Assembly: GCF_004339545.1 (NCBI RefSeq)
Contig: NZ_SMGD01000003.1
Span: forward strand, 1 to 64,000
Length of the DNA: 64,000 nucleotides
Direction of reading: 5' to 3'
From: Celerinatantimonas diazotrophica
GTDB lineage: Bacteria; Pseudomonadota; Gammaproteobacteria; Enterobacterales; Celerinatantimonadaceae
Each line of letters opens with the position of its first letter. The stretch's first letter is position 1. The notes under the pieces were generated by a model, which searched no databases, had not been told where the DNA came from, and saw only the letters and a program-made list of their open reading frames with translations. Of this stretch, positions 47,704-57,949 are shown one piece after another. The position numbers and the translations under genes were made by a program.

Positions 47704-48559
47704 CTGCTGGGTGCGCCTTTTGGTCAAGGTTGAGATGTTGAGTCTGAACGTGATATTGGTTTGAGAAATATTCGCTCAGTTGTTCAGCAATATAAACAGA
47801 ACGGTGCTTGCCCCCTGTACAACCTATGGCAACGGTAACGTAAGCTCGGGTATTTCGTTCTAAATGGGGCAACCAACTGCTCAGCAGACTTTCTAACTGC
47901 CAGATTAGTTCTCTAACTTCTGGTTGCTGTCCCAAAAAACGCTGAACAGGAAGATCTATCCCCGTATAAGGGCGCAGTTCATCATGCCAATGAGGGTTGG
48001 GGAGGAATCGAACGTCGAAAACGTAATCTGCATCTTGAGGAAGTCCATATTTAAAACCGAATGATTTAAAGACTAAAACCAGCTCCTGATTCGGTTTACC
48101 TAAAACCCGCTCTGTCAGTTGTTCTCTGAGTTGGTGAATCGACAACTTACTGGTATCAATATGCATATCCGCTTTACTTGCCAAAGGTTCAAGTAAGGTC
48201 GATTCAGCCGCAATTGCATCGGCTAGAGAATGGTGGGTCTTATTCAGTGGATGGAGTCTGCGTGTTTCACTATAACGGCGAATCAGGGTCGAGTCATCAG
48301 CATCTACGAACAAGCTAGTAAGCTGAACTTGTGCGCGAAATTGTGACATAAGCTCTTTGAGCCGCTGCACGTTATCAGGCAGATTTCGCACGTCAATACT
48401 GACGGCCGCTTTGGGATAATTTCCAGCTAGAGTTTTGGGGAGCTGAGGCAATAATTCCAATGGCAAATTATCGACACAATAAAACCCTAAATCTTCGAGG
48501 ACTCGCAGAGCAATGGTTTTACCTGAACCGGAGCGCCCACTTACAATAAAGAACTCCAT
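47675..48559 (-). CDS. rapZ: RNase adapter protein RapZ
   Basis: 294 residues (E. coli 284). Walker A GRSGSGKT (8-15) lies in the N-terminal kinase-like domain; the C-terminal domain (KSFGFKYGLPQDADYVFDVR, CTGGKHRSVYIAEQL) binds glucosamine-6-phosphate and the sRNAs GlmY/GlmZ. RapZ delivers GlmZ to RNase E and so controls glmS. Its slightly longer C-terminus overlaps ptsO. Confidence 0.96.
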   Translation of the reverse strand: MEFFIVSGRSGSGKTIALRVLEDLGFYCVDNLPLELLPQLPKTLAGNYPKAAVSIDVRNLPDNVQRLKELMSQFRAQVQLTSLFVDADDSTLIRRYSETRRLHPLNKTHHSLADAIAAESTLLEPLASKADMHIDTSKLSIHQLREQLTERVLGKPNQELVLVFKSFGFKYGLPQDADYVFDVRFLPNPHWHDELRPYTGIDLPVQRFLGQQPEVRELIWQLESLLSSWLPHLERNTRAYVTVAIGCTGGKHRSVYIAEQLSEYFSNQYHVQTQHLNLDQKAHPADESKSPANH

Positions 48560-48568
48560 CCTTACCCC

Positions 48569-49012
48569 CTAAGATGTGATGATCTGATAGATCTGCTCAT
48601 CACTTTCAGCTTGGCGCAGGCTTTTGCAAATCTGCTTGTTATGCAGCTTTTCTGCCGCCGCAGCTAATATCTGTAAATACTGTTTGTTCTCTTCTCCGGG
48701 GACAATGAGTGCGAATAATAAATCGACAGGCTGTTTATCGATGGCATCATACCCAATAGGTTGATCACAACGAATAAATACCGCTGTCGGTGGTAAATCA
48801 TTTTCCACGCGACCATGAGGTATAGCGATCCCTTGTCCAATGCCTGTACTGCCTAGCTTTTCCCGGTTAAACAAACTATCAAAGATCTCTTTTTCCGAGA
48901 CACCAAGTCGATTGGCTGCGAGTTCACTAATGATCTCCAGTACCCTTTTTTTGGACTGACAGGCGTCTACTCGGCGTGTGCAGTCTTTACTTAGAACTTG
49001 AGTCAGTTGCAT
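48569..49012 (-). CDS. ptsN: nitrogen-regulatory PTS enzyme IIA (EIIA-Ntr)
   Basis: 147 residues (E. coli 163, which has a longer N-terminus and tail). Phosphorylated His66 lies in GIAIPHGR. STGIGQGIAIP and PVDLLFALIVPGE are conserved. It regulates potassium transport and other functions according to its phosphorylation by PtsO. It starts the ptsN-rapZ-ptsO-mgtE group, with 9 bases to rapZ. Confidence 0.95.
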   Translation of the reverse strand: MQLTQVLSKDCTRRVDACQSKKRVLEIISELAANRLGVSEKEIFDSLFNREKLGSTGIGQGIAIPHGRVENDLPPTAVFIRCDQPIGYDAIDKQPVDLLFALIVPGEENKQYLQILAAAAEKLHNKQICKSLRQAESDEQIYQIITS

Positions 49013-49196
49013 AACGTGAATGTCTATTACCTAATGCAAGAGGTTTTCTTTGCTGAACGTTTCTATTCATATTAGATTATTGTCCATACCCTTAAGGCTT
49101 TATCCTTATTTATAGAAAACCTACATGCTTTGTGTATGAGTTGAGTGGTTTAATTCATGTGTACATGAATTAACTCTCCCATCTATTGGCCGGCCT
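49013..49196. other. rpoN-ptsN interval, hpf absent, 24-base palindrome
   Basis: 184 bases with no coding frame that could encode a hibernation-promoting factor (about 95 residues), which occupies this place in E. coli. It contains TTAATTCATGT (49150-49160), GT, ACATGAATTAA (49163-49173): 11-base perfect arms. There is no T-run next to it, so it is more likely an operator or an mRNA structure than a terminator. An 8-base GGCCGGCC lies at 49188-49195, next to the rpoN stop. Confidence 0.65.
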
Positions 49197-50672
49197 TTAT
49201 ATCAGGCTCTTGCGCTGATTGGAAGGCGGAATTGATAAAGATTCACGGTATTTGGCAATGGTACGCCGTGCGACTTTAATTCCTTGGTCGGCTAATACAT
49301 CTGCAATTTTACTGTCACTGAGCGGTTTAACTGGGTTTTCGGCGGCCACTAATTTTTTGATCAAGGCTCGAATAGCTGTAGATGAACACTCGCCACCTCC
49401 TTCAGTACTGACATGACTGGAAAAGAAATATTTTAGCTCATAAATGCCGCGAGGGGTGTGCATATATTTTTGTGTTGTTACCCTGGAAATGGTCGATTCA
49501 TGCATTTCAACTGCCTCGGCAACATCGTTAAGGACCATTGGCTTCATGGCTTCATCACCATATTCAAAGAATGCTTGCTGGTGACTGACAATGCAACGAG
49601 CTACTTTTAGAAGCGTTTCATTGCGACTCTCTAAGCTTTTAATAAACCATTTTGCTTCTTGTAAGTGTGAACGAATATATTGACTATCGTCACTATTTTT
49701 TGATTGGCGGCTTAGAGCGGCATATTGGGCATTGACCCGTAATTTAGGGACGGCATCTGGGTTTAACTCAACGACCCAATGCCCCATTTTTTTACTGACT
49801 GATACATCCGGAATGACATATTCGGCCTGCGATGGGTTGATGCTACTGCCTGGACGAGGATCAAGACTTTGAATTAGGCGCATAATTTCAGCAAGCTGAG
49901 ATTCTTTGAGCTTAGTTTTGCGCGATAGTGTTCGATAATCGCGATTTCCTAACAAATCAATATATTCACTGACAATCAATTTCGCTTCAGCCAGCCATGG
50001 CGTCTGGTGATCGAACTGCTCGAGTTGTAACAGCAGACATTCCTGAAGCGTATGAGAGGCAACGCCTAATGGATCAAAATGCTGGATGCGTTTAATGACT
50101 GCGTTGACTTCTTCAAGTGATAACTCCTGATCATCATCACTATTGAGGCTTTCGAGTAATTGTTCACTACTCTGGGTTAAATAACCTGACTCATCGACGG
50201 CATCGATAATTGCCAGCGCAATGACCTGATCCGTGTCACTAAAAGGGGTTAGACGCATTTGCCACAATAAATGCTCTTGAAGTGACTCGACTGTTTCGCC
50301 TTGATAAACATGTTCATTGTCATCAGGCAATGGTGCCGCTGGCGCCGAAGAGGCGCTATAGATTTCATCCCAAGTTGAATCAACTGGAAGATCATCACTG
50401 ACTTGCTCGTTGGTTATCGCATCACTTGTTTCAACTTGACTCGAGTCTTTTGCTGTAACTGTGGGTTCCTGTTCTTGCTGATTATCATCATAGCTATTGT
50501 CGTTATCGGCATTATCTTCCTCGGCTGTTTCTAATAATGGATTGGCGTCGAGTGCCTCTTGGATTTCTTGTTGCAAGTCCAATGTCGATAATTGTAAAAG
50601 CCTGATGGCTTGTTGTAACTGTGGCGTCATGGTCAGTTGTTGACCAAGACGTAACTGCAAAGCGGCTTTCAT
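49197..50672 (-). CDS. rpoN: RNA polymerase sigma-54 factor
   Basis: 491 residues (E. coli 477). Region I is Gln/Leu-rich ([20 protein letters not shown]) and interacts with enhancer-binding proteins. An acidic region II follows (about 50-120). The core-binding and DNA-binding regions end in the RpoN box [10 protein letters not shown] at about 468-477. It directs nitrogen and other sigma-54 promoters. The ATG follows lptB after about 57 bases on the same strand. Confidence 0.97.
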   Translation of the reverse strand: MKAALQLRLGQQLTMTPQLQQAIRLLQLSTLDLQQEIQEALDANPLLETAEEDNADNDNSYDDNQQEQEPTVTAKDSSQVETSDAITNEQVSDDLPVDSTWDEIYSASSAPAAPLPDDNEHVYQGETVESLQEHLLWQMRLTPFSDTDQVIALAIIDAVDESGYLTQSSEQLLESLNSDDDQELSLEEVNAVIKRIQHFDPLGVASHTLQECLLLQLEQFDHQTPWLAEAKLIVSEYIDLLGNRDYRTLSRKTKLKESQLAEIMRLIQSLDPRPGSSINPSQAEYVIPDVSVSKKMGHWVVELNPDAVPKLRVNAQYAALSRQSKNSDDSQYIRSHLQEAKWFIKSLESRNETLLKVARCIVSHQQAFFEYGDEAMKPMVLNDVAEAVEMHESTISRVTTQKYMHTPRGIYELKYFFSSHVSTEGGGECSSTAIRALIKKLVAAENPVKPLSDSKIADVLADQGIKVARRTIAKYRESLSIPPSNQRKSLI

Positions 50673-50729
50673 TAACGAATCTGATCCCTTTTTATTTTTT
50701 CAGCCTTAAACTAGGTTTATGAACCCCTA

Positions 50730-51455
50730 CTATAGTTTAAATTGTTCACCTAAATAGACCTTTTTAACATGGTCATTCGATAGAACTTGTTCTGGGGTTC
50801 CTGATGCAATAAGTTCTCCCTGACTGACGATATATGCATGTTCGCAAACATCCAATGTTTCTCGAACATTATGGTCGGTGATTAACACCCCTAATCCTCG
50901 GTCACGTAAATGCTCAATAATCTTTTTTATATCAATCACCGAAATGGGGTCAACACCTGCAAACGGTTCATCAAGTAAAATAAACTTTGGTCCTGCCGCT
51001 AGCGCCCTGGCTATTTCTGCACGTCGGCGTTCACCTCCGGACAAACTCTGTCCTAAACTTTTACGAATATGACCAATGTGAAATTCATCGAGTAATTCGT
51101 CAAGTACCAGTTGTCTGGCACCTCGGTCTAGCTCTTTTCGCGTTTCTAGCACGGCCATAATATTGTCTTCGACCGATAAGGTGCGAAAAATAGAGGCTTC
51201 TTGGGGAAGATAACCGATCCCCATGCGAGCTCTTGAGTGCATTGCCTTGAGCGTAATATCTTGCTCATCAATACTGATGCGGCCTTCGTCACGCGCCACC
51301 AACCCAACGACCATGTAAAAGGTCGTTGTTTTCCCTGCGCCATTGGGACCTAATAAACCGACAATTTGGCCAGTTTCAACTTCTAAACTGACGTTTTTTA
51401 CGACCTGTCGCTTTTTGTAACTCTTGGCCAGATTCTCTGCTTTAAGCAATGCCAT
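50730..51455 (-). CDS. lptB: LPS export ABC transporter ATPase LptB
   Basis: 241 residues, as in E. coli. Walker A GPNGAGKT (36-43), signature LSGGERRR, Walker [14 protein letters not shown], and the H-loop TDHNVRE. With LptFG it powers LPS extraction from the inner membrane. The start at 51455, seven bases after lptA, matches the family; a reading from 51620 would overlap lptA and is rejected. Confidence 0.97.
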   Translation of the reverse strand: MALLKAENLAKSYKKRQVVKNVSLEVETGQIVGLLGPNGAGKTTTFYMVVGLVARDEGRISIDEQDITLKAMHSRARMGIGYLPQEASIFRTLSVEDNIMAVLETRKELDRGARQLVLDELLDEFHIGHIRKSLGQSLSGGERRRAEIARALAAGPKFILLDEPFAGVDPISVIDIKKIIEHLRDRGLGVLITDHNVRETLDVCEHAYIVSQGELIASGTPEQVLSNDHVKKVYLGEQFKL

Positions 51456-51462
51456 ATATAAA

Positions 51463-51975
51463 TTACTTCTGCTTGTTTTTGTTCTGTTGGAGCTGCTGTG
51501 GCTCAAAAATAGTAGTGACGTGACCTTGCTTACCGCCATCTGCCACCATTTCTTGTGATTTGATGTTGTAGCGGATTGTGTCACCTTTGACGAGACTTTC
51601 CTGCTGTTGCAGTTGGGCATCGCCAGTTAATGTCACAATTCTCGATTTAAGCTCGTAGCGAAGATGGTTTGCATGGCCTTTCATGAGTCGGCCATCATCC
51701 ATTTTCTGCTGGAATTTAGCAGGATGGCCATCTGCAATCATGACTTCACTACCTTTTTCACCTGTTCCATATACGGTTACTTTATCAGCGTTAAGTTTAA
51801 TTGAGCCTTGTGTTACAGTCACATGATTAAAGAACGTTACTGTATTTTTCTTTATATCGACTTTCTGTTGATCTGCATTCACGACTATTTTCTGGCTGTA
51901 GTCGGACTCAAGAGCTTGCGCTGATGCACTGAGCGTTAATAATACAAAGAAGGCTATTGAATTAATTTTGTTCAT
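51463..51975 (-). CDS. lptA: LPS-binding periplasmic bridge protein LptA
   Basis: 170 residues (E. coli 185). A signal peptide of about 21 residues ends in AQA. OstA-type beta-jellyroll with [20 protein letters not shown] and [12 protein letters not shown]. It links LptC to LptD across the periplasm. The ATG lies inside the 3' end of lptC (14-base overlap). Confidence 0.94.
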   Translation of the reverse strand: MNKINSIAFFVLLTLSASAQALESDYSQKIVVNADQQKVDIKKNTVTFFNHVTVTQGSIKLNADKVTVYGTGEKGSEVMIADGHPAKFQQKMDDGRLMKGHANHLRYELKSRIVTLTGDAQLQQQESLVKGDTIRYNIKSQEMVADGGKQGHVTTIFEPQQLQQNKNKQK

Positions 51976-52519
51976 TATGATATACCGCGTTTATGTCCTG
52001 ATGTAAGTTCACTACTTCCGTGGTAAGACTGCCATGCATACCTATTCCAGTTTGTTCATATTGTGGGCCCACAACCGTTACTTGACGGTCTGTATCCATT
52101 GTCTTCGTCGTTAAGTCTACGTGTAGCAGTGGGGTTAATAGGTCTTGAATATAGCCATCGTTGCTTAAATTTTTGATCACCACATCCTTTTGAAAAGTCA
52201 CTAATTCTTGTTTATAAGCTTTCGCTGTTCGGGAAACCACCTGCCAAATCGGTTTATTCGGACCTGGATAAATCAGGATCCGCGGCGAATCAAATGTGCT
52301 AATTTGCGTTTTTTCGTAATATTGCATTTGATCCGCATAGACTCGATATTGCACATGGCCTAATTTATCATAGCTTACACTATATAACCCACTTGCCGTA
52401 AAATCAGGTGCTTGCACCGTTTGAGCCGGTTGCTCTGATCCTGAATGCAAATTTCGCCATCCCCAGATAAGAGCTGCTAGAACAAGTAGTGCCAGAATCG
52501 TTAAATTCTGCCCCTTCAT
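51962..52519 (-). CDS. lptC: LPS export protein LptC
   Basis: 185 residues (E. coli 191). One N-terminal membrane segment (LTILALLVLAALIWGW) anchors a periplasmic beta-jellyroll that passes LPS from LptBFG to LptA; LTPLLHVDLTTKTMDTDRQV is conserved. The start overlaps the kdsC stop (ATGA). Confidence 0.94.
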   Translation of the reverse strand: MKGQNLTILALLVLAALIWGWRNLHSGSEQPAQTVQAPDFTASGLYSVSYDKLGHVQYRVYADQMQYYEKTQISTFDSPRILIYPGPNKPIWQVVSRTAKAYKQELVTFQKDVVIKNLSNDGYIQDLLTPLLHVDLTTKTMDTDRQVTVVGPQYEQTGIGMHGSLTTEVVNLHQDINAVYHNEQN

Positions 52520-53076
52520 ATGCTGCTCCCGGTAAAATCACTGAGTTGGCCGTGAGCTTGCAAGAGTAAATCGCAGACTTCGCGTACGGCACCAAAACCG
52601 CCTTTTAAGAAAGTTTGGTAATCGGCTTTGGCGCTGACTAATGGGTGCGCATCATTGACTGCGATAGCTAATCCTACCTGCTGCATCACGGGTAAATCAA
52701 CTACATCATCACCAATATAAGCGCATTGTGCTGCGCTGACACCTGCTTGAGTTAAAAGTTTTGTAAAGGCAGCTTGTTTATTCTCCTGCCCTTGGAAAAT
52801 ATAGCGGACATTGAGCTGTTGCATACGCTGTTGAACAATCTTTGAGTGTCGGCCCGTAATGACTGCAACTTCTATCTGATGACGGACAACAGCCTTGATA
52901 CCAAACCCATCTCGAGTATGAAATGCTTTTAGCTCTTCTCCCTGATTTCCCAGATAAATTCGGCCATCTGAAAAAACACCATCAACATCGCAAATGAGCA
53001 GAGCTGTACGTGATGCTTTATCAAATATGTCGTGACTTACCTGTCCATAAGGGGTGGTGATAAAAGCAGCTGACAT
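52516..53076 (-). CDS. kdsC: 3-deoxy-D-manno-octulosonate-8-phosphate phosphatase
   Basis: 186 residues (E. coli 188). HAD-superfamily C0 phosphatase that makes Kdo for LPS inner core. Motif I DVDGVFSDG has Asp30 and Asp32; ITGRHSKIV and YIGDDVVDLPVM are the later motifs. The ATG shares one base with the kdsD stop. Confidence 0.96.
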   Translation of the reverse strand: MSAAFITTPYGQVSHDIFDKASRTALLICDVDGVFSDGRIYLGNQGEELKAFHTRDGFGIKAVVRHQIEVAVITGRHSKIVQQRMQQLNVRYIFQGQENKQAAFTKLLTQAGVSAAQCAYIGDDVVDLPVMQQVGLAIAVNDAHPLVSAKADYQTFLKGGFGAVREVCDLLLQAHGQLSDFTGSSI

Positions 53077-54041
53077 TAATAAACTCCAGCTTGCAAAAGT
53101 GAATGCATGTTAAAGGCTCCAATTGGGATTCGTTGGTCAGTTACAAATAGCCCATTAATTGATTTTTCTTTCATAAATTTTAAAGCATCAAATGCCAGCC
53201 AATCCGCTTCAATGACGTAGGGATCTTTGGTCATAACGGTGCCGATGGCAGTCTCGTGGATATCGGCTCGAAGGTCAAGTATTCGACGTAAATCCCCATC
53301 GGTAAATACCCCCACCAGACGTCCTTCAGAGTCAATCACACCGGTCATACCTAGTCCTTTCTCACTCATTTCCAGCAGTGCTTCACGGATAGTTTGTTCA
53401 ACCCCTACCAGAGGGATCTCATCTTTGCTAAGCATAATATCTGGAACGCTGAGTAATAATTTCTTACCTAATGCACCACCTGGGTGAGATAACGCAAAAT
53501 CATTGGCGGTAAAGCCACGTTCTTCGAGTAAGGTTACCGCGATCGCATCTCCCATCACTAAGGCTGCAGTGGTGCTTGCTGTGGGGGCTAAACCCAAAGG
53601 ACAAGCTTCACGACGAACATTAATATTCAAATGTAAATTAGCGCCGCGGGCCATCGCCGAACCTGGGTTGCTGGTCATCGCAATAATTGTGATCTGGCGG
53701 TGTTGCAAGACCGGATAAAGCGCTAATATTTCGCCAGATTCTCCGGAATTAGAGAGCGCAAATACAAGGTCGCCTGCGCTAATCATCCCTAAGTCTCCGT
53801 GGCTTGCTTCTCCGGGATGAACAAAAAACGCAGGTGTTCCAGTTGATGCCAAGGTGGCAGCAATTTTGCGACCAACATGTCCGGATTTGCCCATTCCAGT
53901 GACGATCACTTTGCCCTGGCATTGCGCCAACTGACGACATACGGCGCTAAAATCCGCATTTAAATGACTGAGAAGCTCGTTGACTGCTTGTGCTTCTATG
54001 TTAATAACCCGTTGGGCTGTTTTTATATAATCGAAACTCAC
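53076..54041 (-). CDS. kdsD: D-arabinose 5-phosphate isomerase
   Basis: 321 residues (E. coli 328). SIS domain (about 35-170: GKVIVTGMGKSGHVGRKIAA, HPGEASHGDLG) and two CBS domains (about 205-320). It converts ribulose 5-phosphate to arabinose 5-phosphate, the first step towards Kdo, which its neighbour kdsC completes. One-base overlap with kdsC. Confidence 0.96.
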   Translation of the reverse strand: MSFDYIKTAQRVINIEAQAVNELLSHLNADFSAVCRQLAQCQGKVIVTGMGKSGHVGRKIAATLASTGTPAFFVHPGEASHGDLGMISAGDLVFALSNSGESGEILALYPVLQHRQITIIAMTSNPGSAMARGANLHLNINVRREACPLGLAPTASTTAALVMGDAIAVTLLEERGFTANDFALSHPGGALGKKLLLSVPDIMLSKDEIPLVGVEQTIREALLEMSEKGLGMTGVIDSEGRLVGVFTDGDLRRILDLRADIHETAIGTVMTKDPYVIEADWLAFDALKFMKEKSINGLFVTDQRIPIGAFNMHSLLQAGVY

Positions 54042-54078
54042 AATCGTGACCTATAAAATTTAAACTTATAAAATAGAT

Positions 54079-55068
54079 TCATAAAAATAGCACGAGCTGG
54101 TAGCTGATAAAGGTGATCAAAAGCAATCCTCCAGCCCATCGTGTTAATCGATGTGGTTTAACGAGCAAGCTTAGTAACCCAATTGAAGCACTCGTGGCGA
54201 GCATCCACCAGTAATCTCGGGCAAATGCTGCCGGATCTACTTTCCCAGGCGCTAACACTCCACAAATCGCCAAAACGACTAATAGATTAAAAATATTGGA
54301 GCCAATGATGTTGCCTAAGGCAATATCATTTTCCTTTTTGATGACGCTAATTACACATGCAGCTAACTCAGGTAAACTAGTGCCTACAGCAATGATAGTG
54401 AGACCTATGACCAGTTCACTAATTCCCAAGTGACGGGCAATATTACTGGCTGAATCCACCAGAAAATCAGAACTTATCGGCAGGATCACTAAGCCTACAA
54501 TCAGCCAAAAAATGGCCCTAGTCATTGGCACTTGATCTGGAATATCAGCTTCATATTGCTCGATTAGTTGGTCTTCTTCACTCTTGTTTGCAGCGTTAGA
54601 AGGTTGTAATTGGTTGTGCTGTTTTTGCAAGCGCCAGATAAGGTATCCCATCATGAGAAAAAATAGCCCAAAGAGCGTACACCCGTCGAAAAAGCTCAGA
54701 TCATTATCACTGAGTAAATACCCCGTGATGGCAGTGGCAAAGAGCATTGCTGGGATTTCTCTGCGCAAGCTTGATTTGCCGACTAATATAGGGTGCATGA
54801 GCGCAGTGACACCAAGTACTAAAGTAATGTTGGTGATGTTTGAACCAATGGCATTACCAATCGCAGTATTGAGTTGACCATTGAGTGATGCGGTTGCTGA
54901 AACCATTATTTCTGGGGCAGAAGAGCCCATTGCCACAATGGTCAGGCCAATAATCATGGGCGATATCCCAAGGTTTCGAGCTAGAGCCGCTGCCCCAAAC
55001 ACAAACCGGTCAGCACTATATACAAGGCATGCGAAACTGGTGATTAATACAATGATATCAATCCACAT
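54079..55068 (-). CDS. yrbG: calcium/sodium antiporter family protein YrbG
   Basis: 329 residues (E. coli YrbG 325). About ten membrane segments in two inverted halves, each with an alpha-repeat: MGSSAPEIMVSATASLNGQ (about 47-65) and VGTSLPELAACVISVIKK in the second. Predicted inner-membrane Ca2+/Na+ exchanger; transport has not been shown for most members. It starts the yrbG-kdsD-kdsC-lptCAB-rpoN direction and is divergent from mlaF with 141 bases between. Confidence 0.93.
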   Translation of the reverse strand: MWIDIIVLITSFACLVYSADRFVFGAAALARNLGISPMIIGLTIVAMGSSAPEIMVSATASLNGQLNTAIGNAIGSNITNITLVLGVTALMHPILVGKSSLRREIPAMLFATAITGYLLSDNDLSFFDGCTLFGLFFLMMGYLIWRLQKQHNQLQPSNAANKSEEDQLIEQYEADIPDQVPMTRAIFWLIVGLVILPISSDFLVDSASNIARHLGISELVIGLTIIAVGTSLPELAACVISVIKKENDIALGNIIGSNIFNLLVVLAICGVLAPGKVDPAAFARDYWWMLATSASIGLLSLLVKPHRLTRWAGGLLLITFISYQLVLFL

Positions 55069-55209
55069 TGATAATATAGCCTATGTCAAAATGATAATTA
55101 AAAGGCACATTGTCGGTATTTTAACAATAAAAGGGAAGAGTTAGCTTGAGTCGATCTGAATGTACCCATAAAATAATCTTCTTGATACAACCAATTAGGT
55201 ATCGCCATT

Positions 55210-56004
55210 ATGGCTGAAAATATTATTGAAGTCAGAGGATTAACCTTTTCCCGTGGGGATAGGAAGATTTTTGATTCGATTGATTTCAGTTTCCCTCAAG
55301 GAAAAGTAACAGCGGTGATGGGACCCAGTGGCACGGGGAAAACAACGCTGCTGAAGCTATTAGGTGGGCAATTGCAGCCCGATAGCGGTGAAGTAATATT
55401 TGCTGGTGAAAATATTCATCGTCAGAGCCGTTCTAGTTTATATCAGCTACGTAAACGAATGGGAATGCTTTTTCAAAGTGGGGCGTTATTTACAGATTTA
55501 AATGTATTTGACAATGTTGCGTTTCCACTTCGCGAACATGCTCATTTGCCTGAGAAAGTTTTACGCAATCTGGTCTTCATGAAGCTCGAAGCTGTCGGTC
55601 TTCGAGGAGCGGCCGAACTCATGCCATCTGATCTTTCGGGGGGAATGGCTCGACGCGTTGCGTTGGCCAGAGCAATTGCTTTAGAACCTGATGTGATTAT
55701 GTATGATGAACCCTTTGTCGGCCAAGATCCGATTACAATGGGAGTATTAATCAAGCTAATCAGCAATCTTAATCAGGCTCTTCAATTAACCTCTATAGTG
55801 GTTTCCCATGATGTTGAAGAGGTCTTAAGTATTGCAGACTATGTCTATATCATTGATCAGGGCAAAGTCTTAGCGCAAGGGGATGTAGCGAGTGTTAGGA
55901 AAAGCAGTAATCCTCATCTGCAGCAATTTTTACAGGGGCAGGCAGACGGGCCAGCTGCATTTCATTATCCTGCCCCCCCTTATTTGGAGTCTCTTAAAGC
56001 ATGA
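55210..56004 (+). CDS. mlaF: phospholipid ABC transporter ATPase MlaF
   Basis: 264 residues (E. coli 269). Walker A GPSGTGKT (38-45), signature LSGGMARR, Walker [14 protein letters not shown]. It drives the MlaFEDB complex that moves phospholipids between inner and outer membrane. First gene of the mla operon; its stop overlaps the mlaE start (ATGA). Confidence 0.97.
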   Translation: MAENIIEVRGLTFSRGDRKIFDSIDFSFPQGKVTAVMGPSGTGKTTLLKLLGGQLQPDSGEVIFAGENIHRQSRSSLYQLRKRMGMLFQSGALFTDLNVFDNVAFPLREHAHLPEKVLRNLVFMKLEAVGLRGAAELMPSDLSGGMARRVALARAIALEPDVIMYDEPFVGQDPITMGVLIKLISNLNQALQLTSIVVSHDVEEVLSIADYVYIIDQGKVLAQGDVASVRKSSNPHLQQFLQGQADGPAAFHYPAPPYLESLKA

Positions 56005-56780
56005 TCATTGAATCGATTACCCGTTTAGGGGCGGGGGGAATGGCCGTTTTAGCCGGGGTTGGTCGAGCTGGTATGATGCTGGCTCAGGCTATCTTGGTTA
56101 AACCTGAGATTAAACTGTGGCGTAATATTTGGCGACAAATTTATTCTGTGGGTGTGCAGTCACTCGTTATTATTCTGGTTTCGGGTCTGTTTATCGGTAT
56201 GGTGCTTGCGTTGCAAGGCTATAACATTCTGGTTAAGTTTGGTGCTGAAACAAGTTTAGGGCCGTTGGTTGCTCTTGCATTGTTACGTGAATTAGGGCCA
56301 GTTGTGACTGGTTTGTTGTTTGCTGGCCGGGCTGGTTCTGCGTTGACTGCCGAAATAGGGCTGATGAAAACCACCGAACAATTAAGTTCGATGGAGATGA
56401 TGGCGGTCGATCCACTGAAACGAGTGATTGCCCCTCGTTTTTGGGCCGGTGTGATTAGTATGCCGCTATTAGCAATGTTATTTAACGTGGTTGGTATTTG
56501 GGGCGGATACTTAGTAGGGGTGCGTTGGTTGGGCGTCGATGATGGCAATTTCTGGTCAATCATGCATGCTAATGTGCATTTAGTCTCTGATATCGGCAAT
56601 GGTTTTATAAAAAGTGTGGTATTTGCGATTGCAGTTAGCTGGATCGCACTATTTAACGGTTATGATGCCAAACCGACTTCTCGGGGAATTAGTCAGGCGA
56701 CCACTCGCAGTGTCGTCCATTCTTCATTAGTCGTTTTGGGTTTGGATTTTATATTAACAGCGCTCATGTTCGGAAGTTAA
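56001..56780 (+). CDS. mlaE: phospholipid ABC transporter permease MlaE
   Basis: 259 residues (E. coli 260). Five to six membrane helices; [20 protein letters not shown] (about 93-112) and [20 protein letters not shown] are permease signatures. It forms the inner-membrane dimer of MlaFEDB. mlaD follows after three bases. Confidence 0.97.
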   Translation: MIIESITRLGAGGMAVLAGVGRAGMMLAQAILVKPEIKLWRNIWRQIYSVGVQSLVIILVSGLFIGMVLALQGYNILVKFGAETSLGPLVALALLRELGPVVTGLLFAGRAGSALTAEIGLMKTTEQLSSMEMMAVDPLKRVIAPRFWAGVISMPLLAMLFNVVGIWGGYLVGVRWLGVDDGNFWSIMHANVHLVSDIGNGFIKSVVFAIAVSWIALFNGYDAKPTSRGISQATTRSVVHSSLVVLGLDFILTALMFGS

Positions 56781-56783
56781 CTC

Positions 56784-57266
56784 ATGAAAGTAGATAAAAC
56801 AGAATTTGCCGTAGGCGTTTTTTTGCTCTTAGGGCTGCTCGCCATATTAGTATTGGCGTTGCGAATCGCTGACAATGATTTTGTCAGCGATGGGGATAGC
56901 TATGTTGTTTATGCTAACTTTGATAACATCGGTGGACTAAAAGTCCGCTCTCCAGTCAAAGTGGGGGGGGTTGTTGTGGGGCGTGTTGAAGCGATTAGTT
57001 TAAATCCGCAGACATTTGAACCCAAAGTGACGATTCGTTTGTACAAAAAATATGGTGATTTCCCAGCTAACAGTTCAGCTCGAATTCTGACCTCAGGGTT
57101 GCTGGGTGAACAATATATCAGTATTCGTCCTGGCTTTAATATGCCTGGTGAAAAACCGCAGGATCTTCATAATGGCAGTAGTATTAATGATACGAAATCA
57201 GCCATTATTCTCGAAGACCTGATTGGTCAATTCCTCTATTCCGCATCTTCAGGAAAAGGTAAATAA
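56784..57266 (+). CDS. mlaD: MCE-domain lipid-binding protein MlaD
   Basis: 160 residues (E. coli 183, with a longer C-terminus). One N-terminal membrane helix (FAVGVFLLLGLLAILVLAL) and an MCE domain (about 40-120: VYANFDNIGGLKVRSPVKVG). It forms the hexameric periplasmic ring on MlaE. Its TAA shares one base with the mlaC ATG. Confidence 0.96.
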   Translation: MKVDKTEFAVGVFLLLGLLAILVLALRIADNDFVSDGDSYVVYANFDNIGGLKVRSPVKVGGVVVGRVEAISLNPQTFEPKVTIRLYKKYGDFPANSSARILTSGLLGEQYISIRPGFNMPGEKPQDLHNGSSINDTKSAIILEDLIGQFLYSASSGKGK

Positions 57267-57949
57267 TGAAAAAGATACCATTTATTGGATTAGCTGCACT
57301 GATTTTGTTGTTTTCAGCCGCATCGTATGCCATGCAGCCGGTAGCCAATACGCCGACTCAAAATCCATACAAAACAATGACATCTGTGGTAGAAAATACT
57401 TTTCCAAAACTGCAAAAATTAAACAGTGAAGGAAAGTTAAACGAAAATTCTGCTCGAGATATTATTATTAATAATGTCATGCCGTATATCGATTATCGTT
57501 ATGCTGCATACATGGTGATCGGTCGTGACCTACCCAAAACGACCAGAGCTCAACGAGAAAAGTTTGTGAAGGCATTTTATACTTATCTTGTGAATACATA
57601 TTCTCAGGCTTTGGGGAAATACGATCACCAGAAGATTGAAATTGCTCGTCCTCGTCCATTCAAGAACAAACAAATCATGGTTGTCCCAGCAAAAATTCTT
57701 CAACCGGATGGTCCCGCGATTCATCTCCAGTTTAAATTTCGTCATTTACAAGATAATAAAGGGTGGTTGGCTTTCGATATGATTGCCGAAGGGGTTAGTT
57801 TATTGTCGACGAATCAATCTGAAGTAGGGGGCCTTATCAATCAAAAAGGGATTGATGCGGTGACTCAAATGTTGGAAAACCGCCAGCTTAAATCTGATGC
57901 CAGTAAAACGATGGATCAGGCCCAAAGTAAGGCTGCGAACCATGGCTAA
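57266..57949 (+). CDS. mlaC: periplasmic phospholipid-binding protein MlaC
   Basis: 227 residues (E. coli 211). A signal peptide ends near residue 22 (ASYA). The MlaC body includes IINNVMPYIDYRYAAYMVIG and YLVNTYSQALGKYDHQ. It shuttles phospholipid between MlaA in the outer membrane and MlaFEDB. Its last 8 bases overlap mlaB. Confidence 0.95.
   Translation: MKKIPFIGLAALILLFSAASYAMQPVANTPTQNPYKTMTSVVENTFPKLQKLNSEGKLNENSARDIIINNVMPYIDYRYAAYMVIGRDLPKTTRAQREKFVKAFYTYLVNTYSQALGKYDHQKIEIARPRPFKNKQIMVVPAKILQPDGPAIHLQFKFRHLQDNKGWLAFDMIAEGVSLLSTNQSEVGGLINQKGIDAVTQMLENRQLKSDASKTMDQAQSKAANHG

Noticed and set aside
49188-49195. GGCCGGCC next to the rpoN stop as a functional site
   Set aside because: A single 8-base palindrome with no partner or context; chance cannot be excluded.
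51456-51620. Extended LptB N-terminus (55 extra residues)
   Set aside because: It would overlap lptA, and the extra sequence is just lptA read in another frame; LptB normally starts at 51455.
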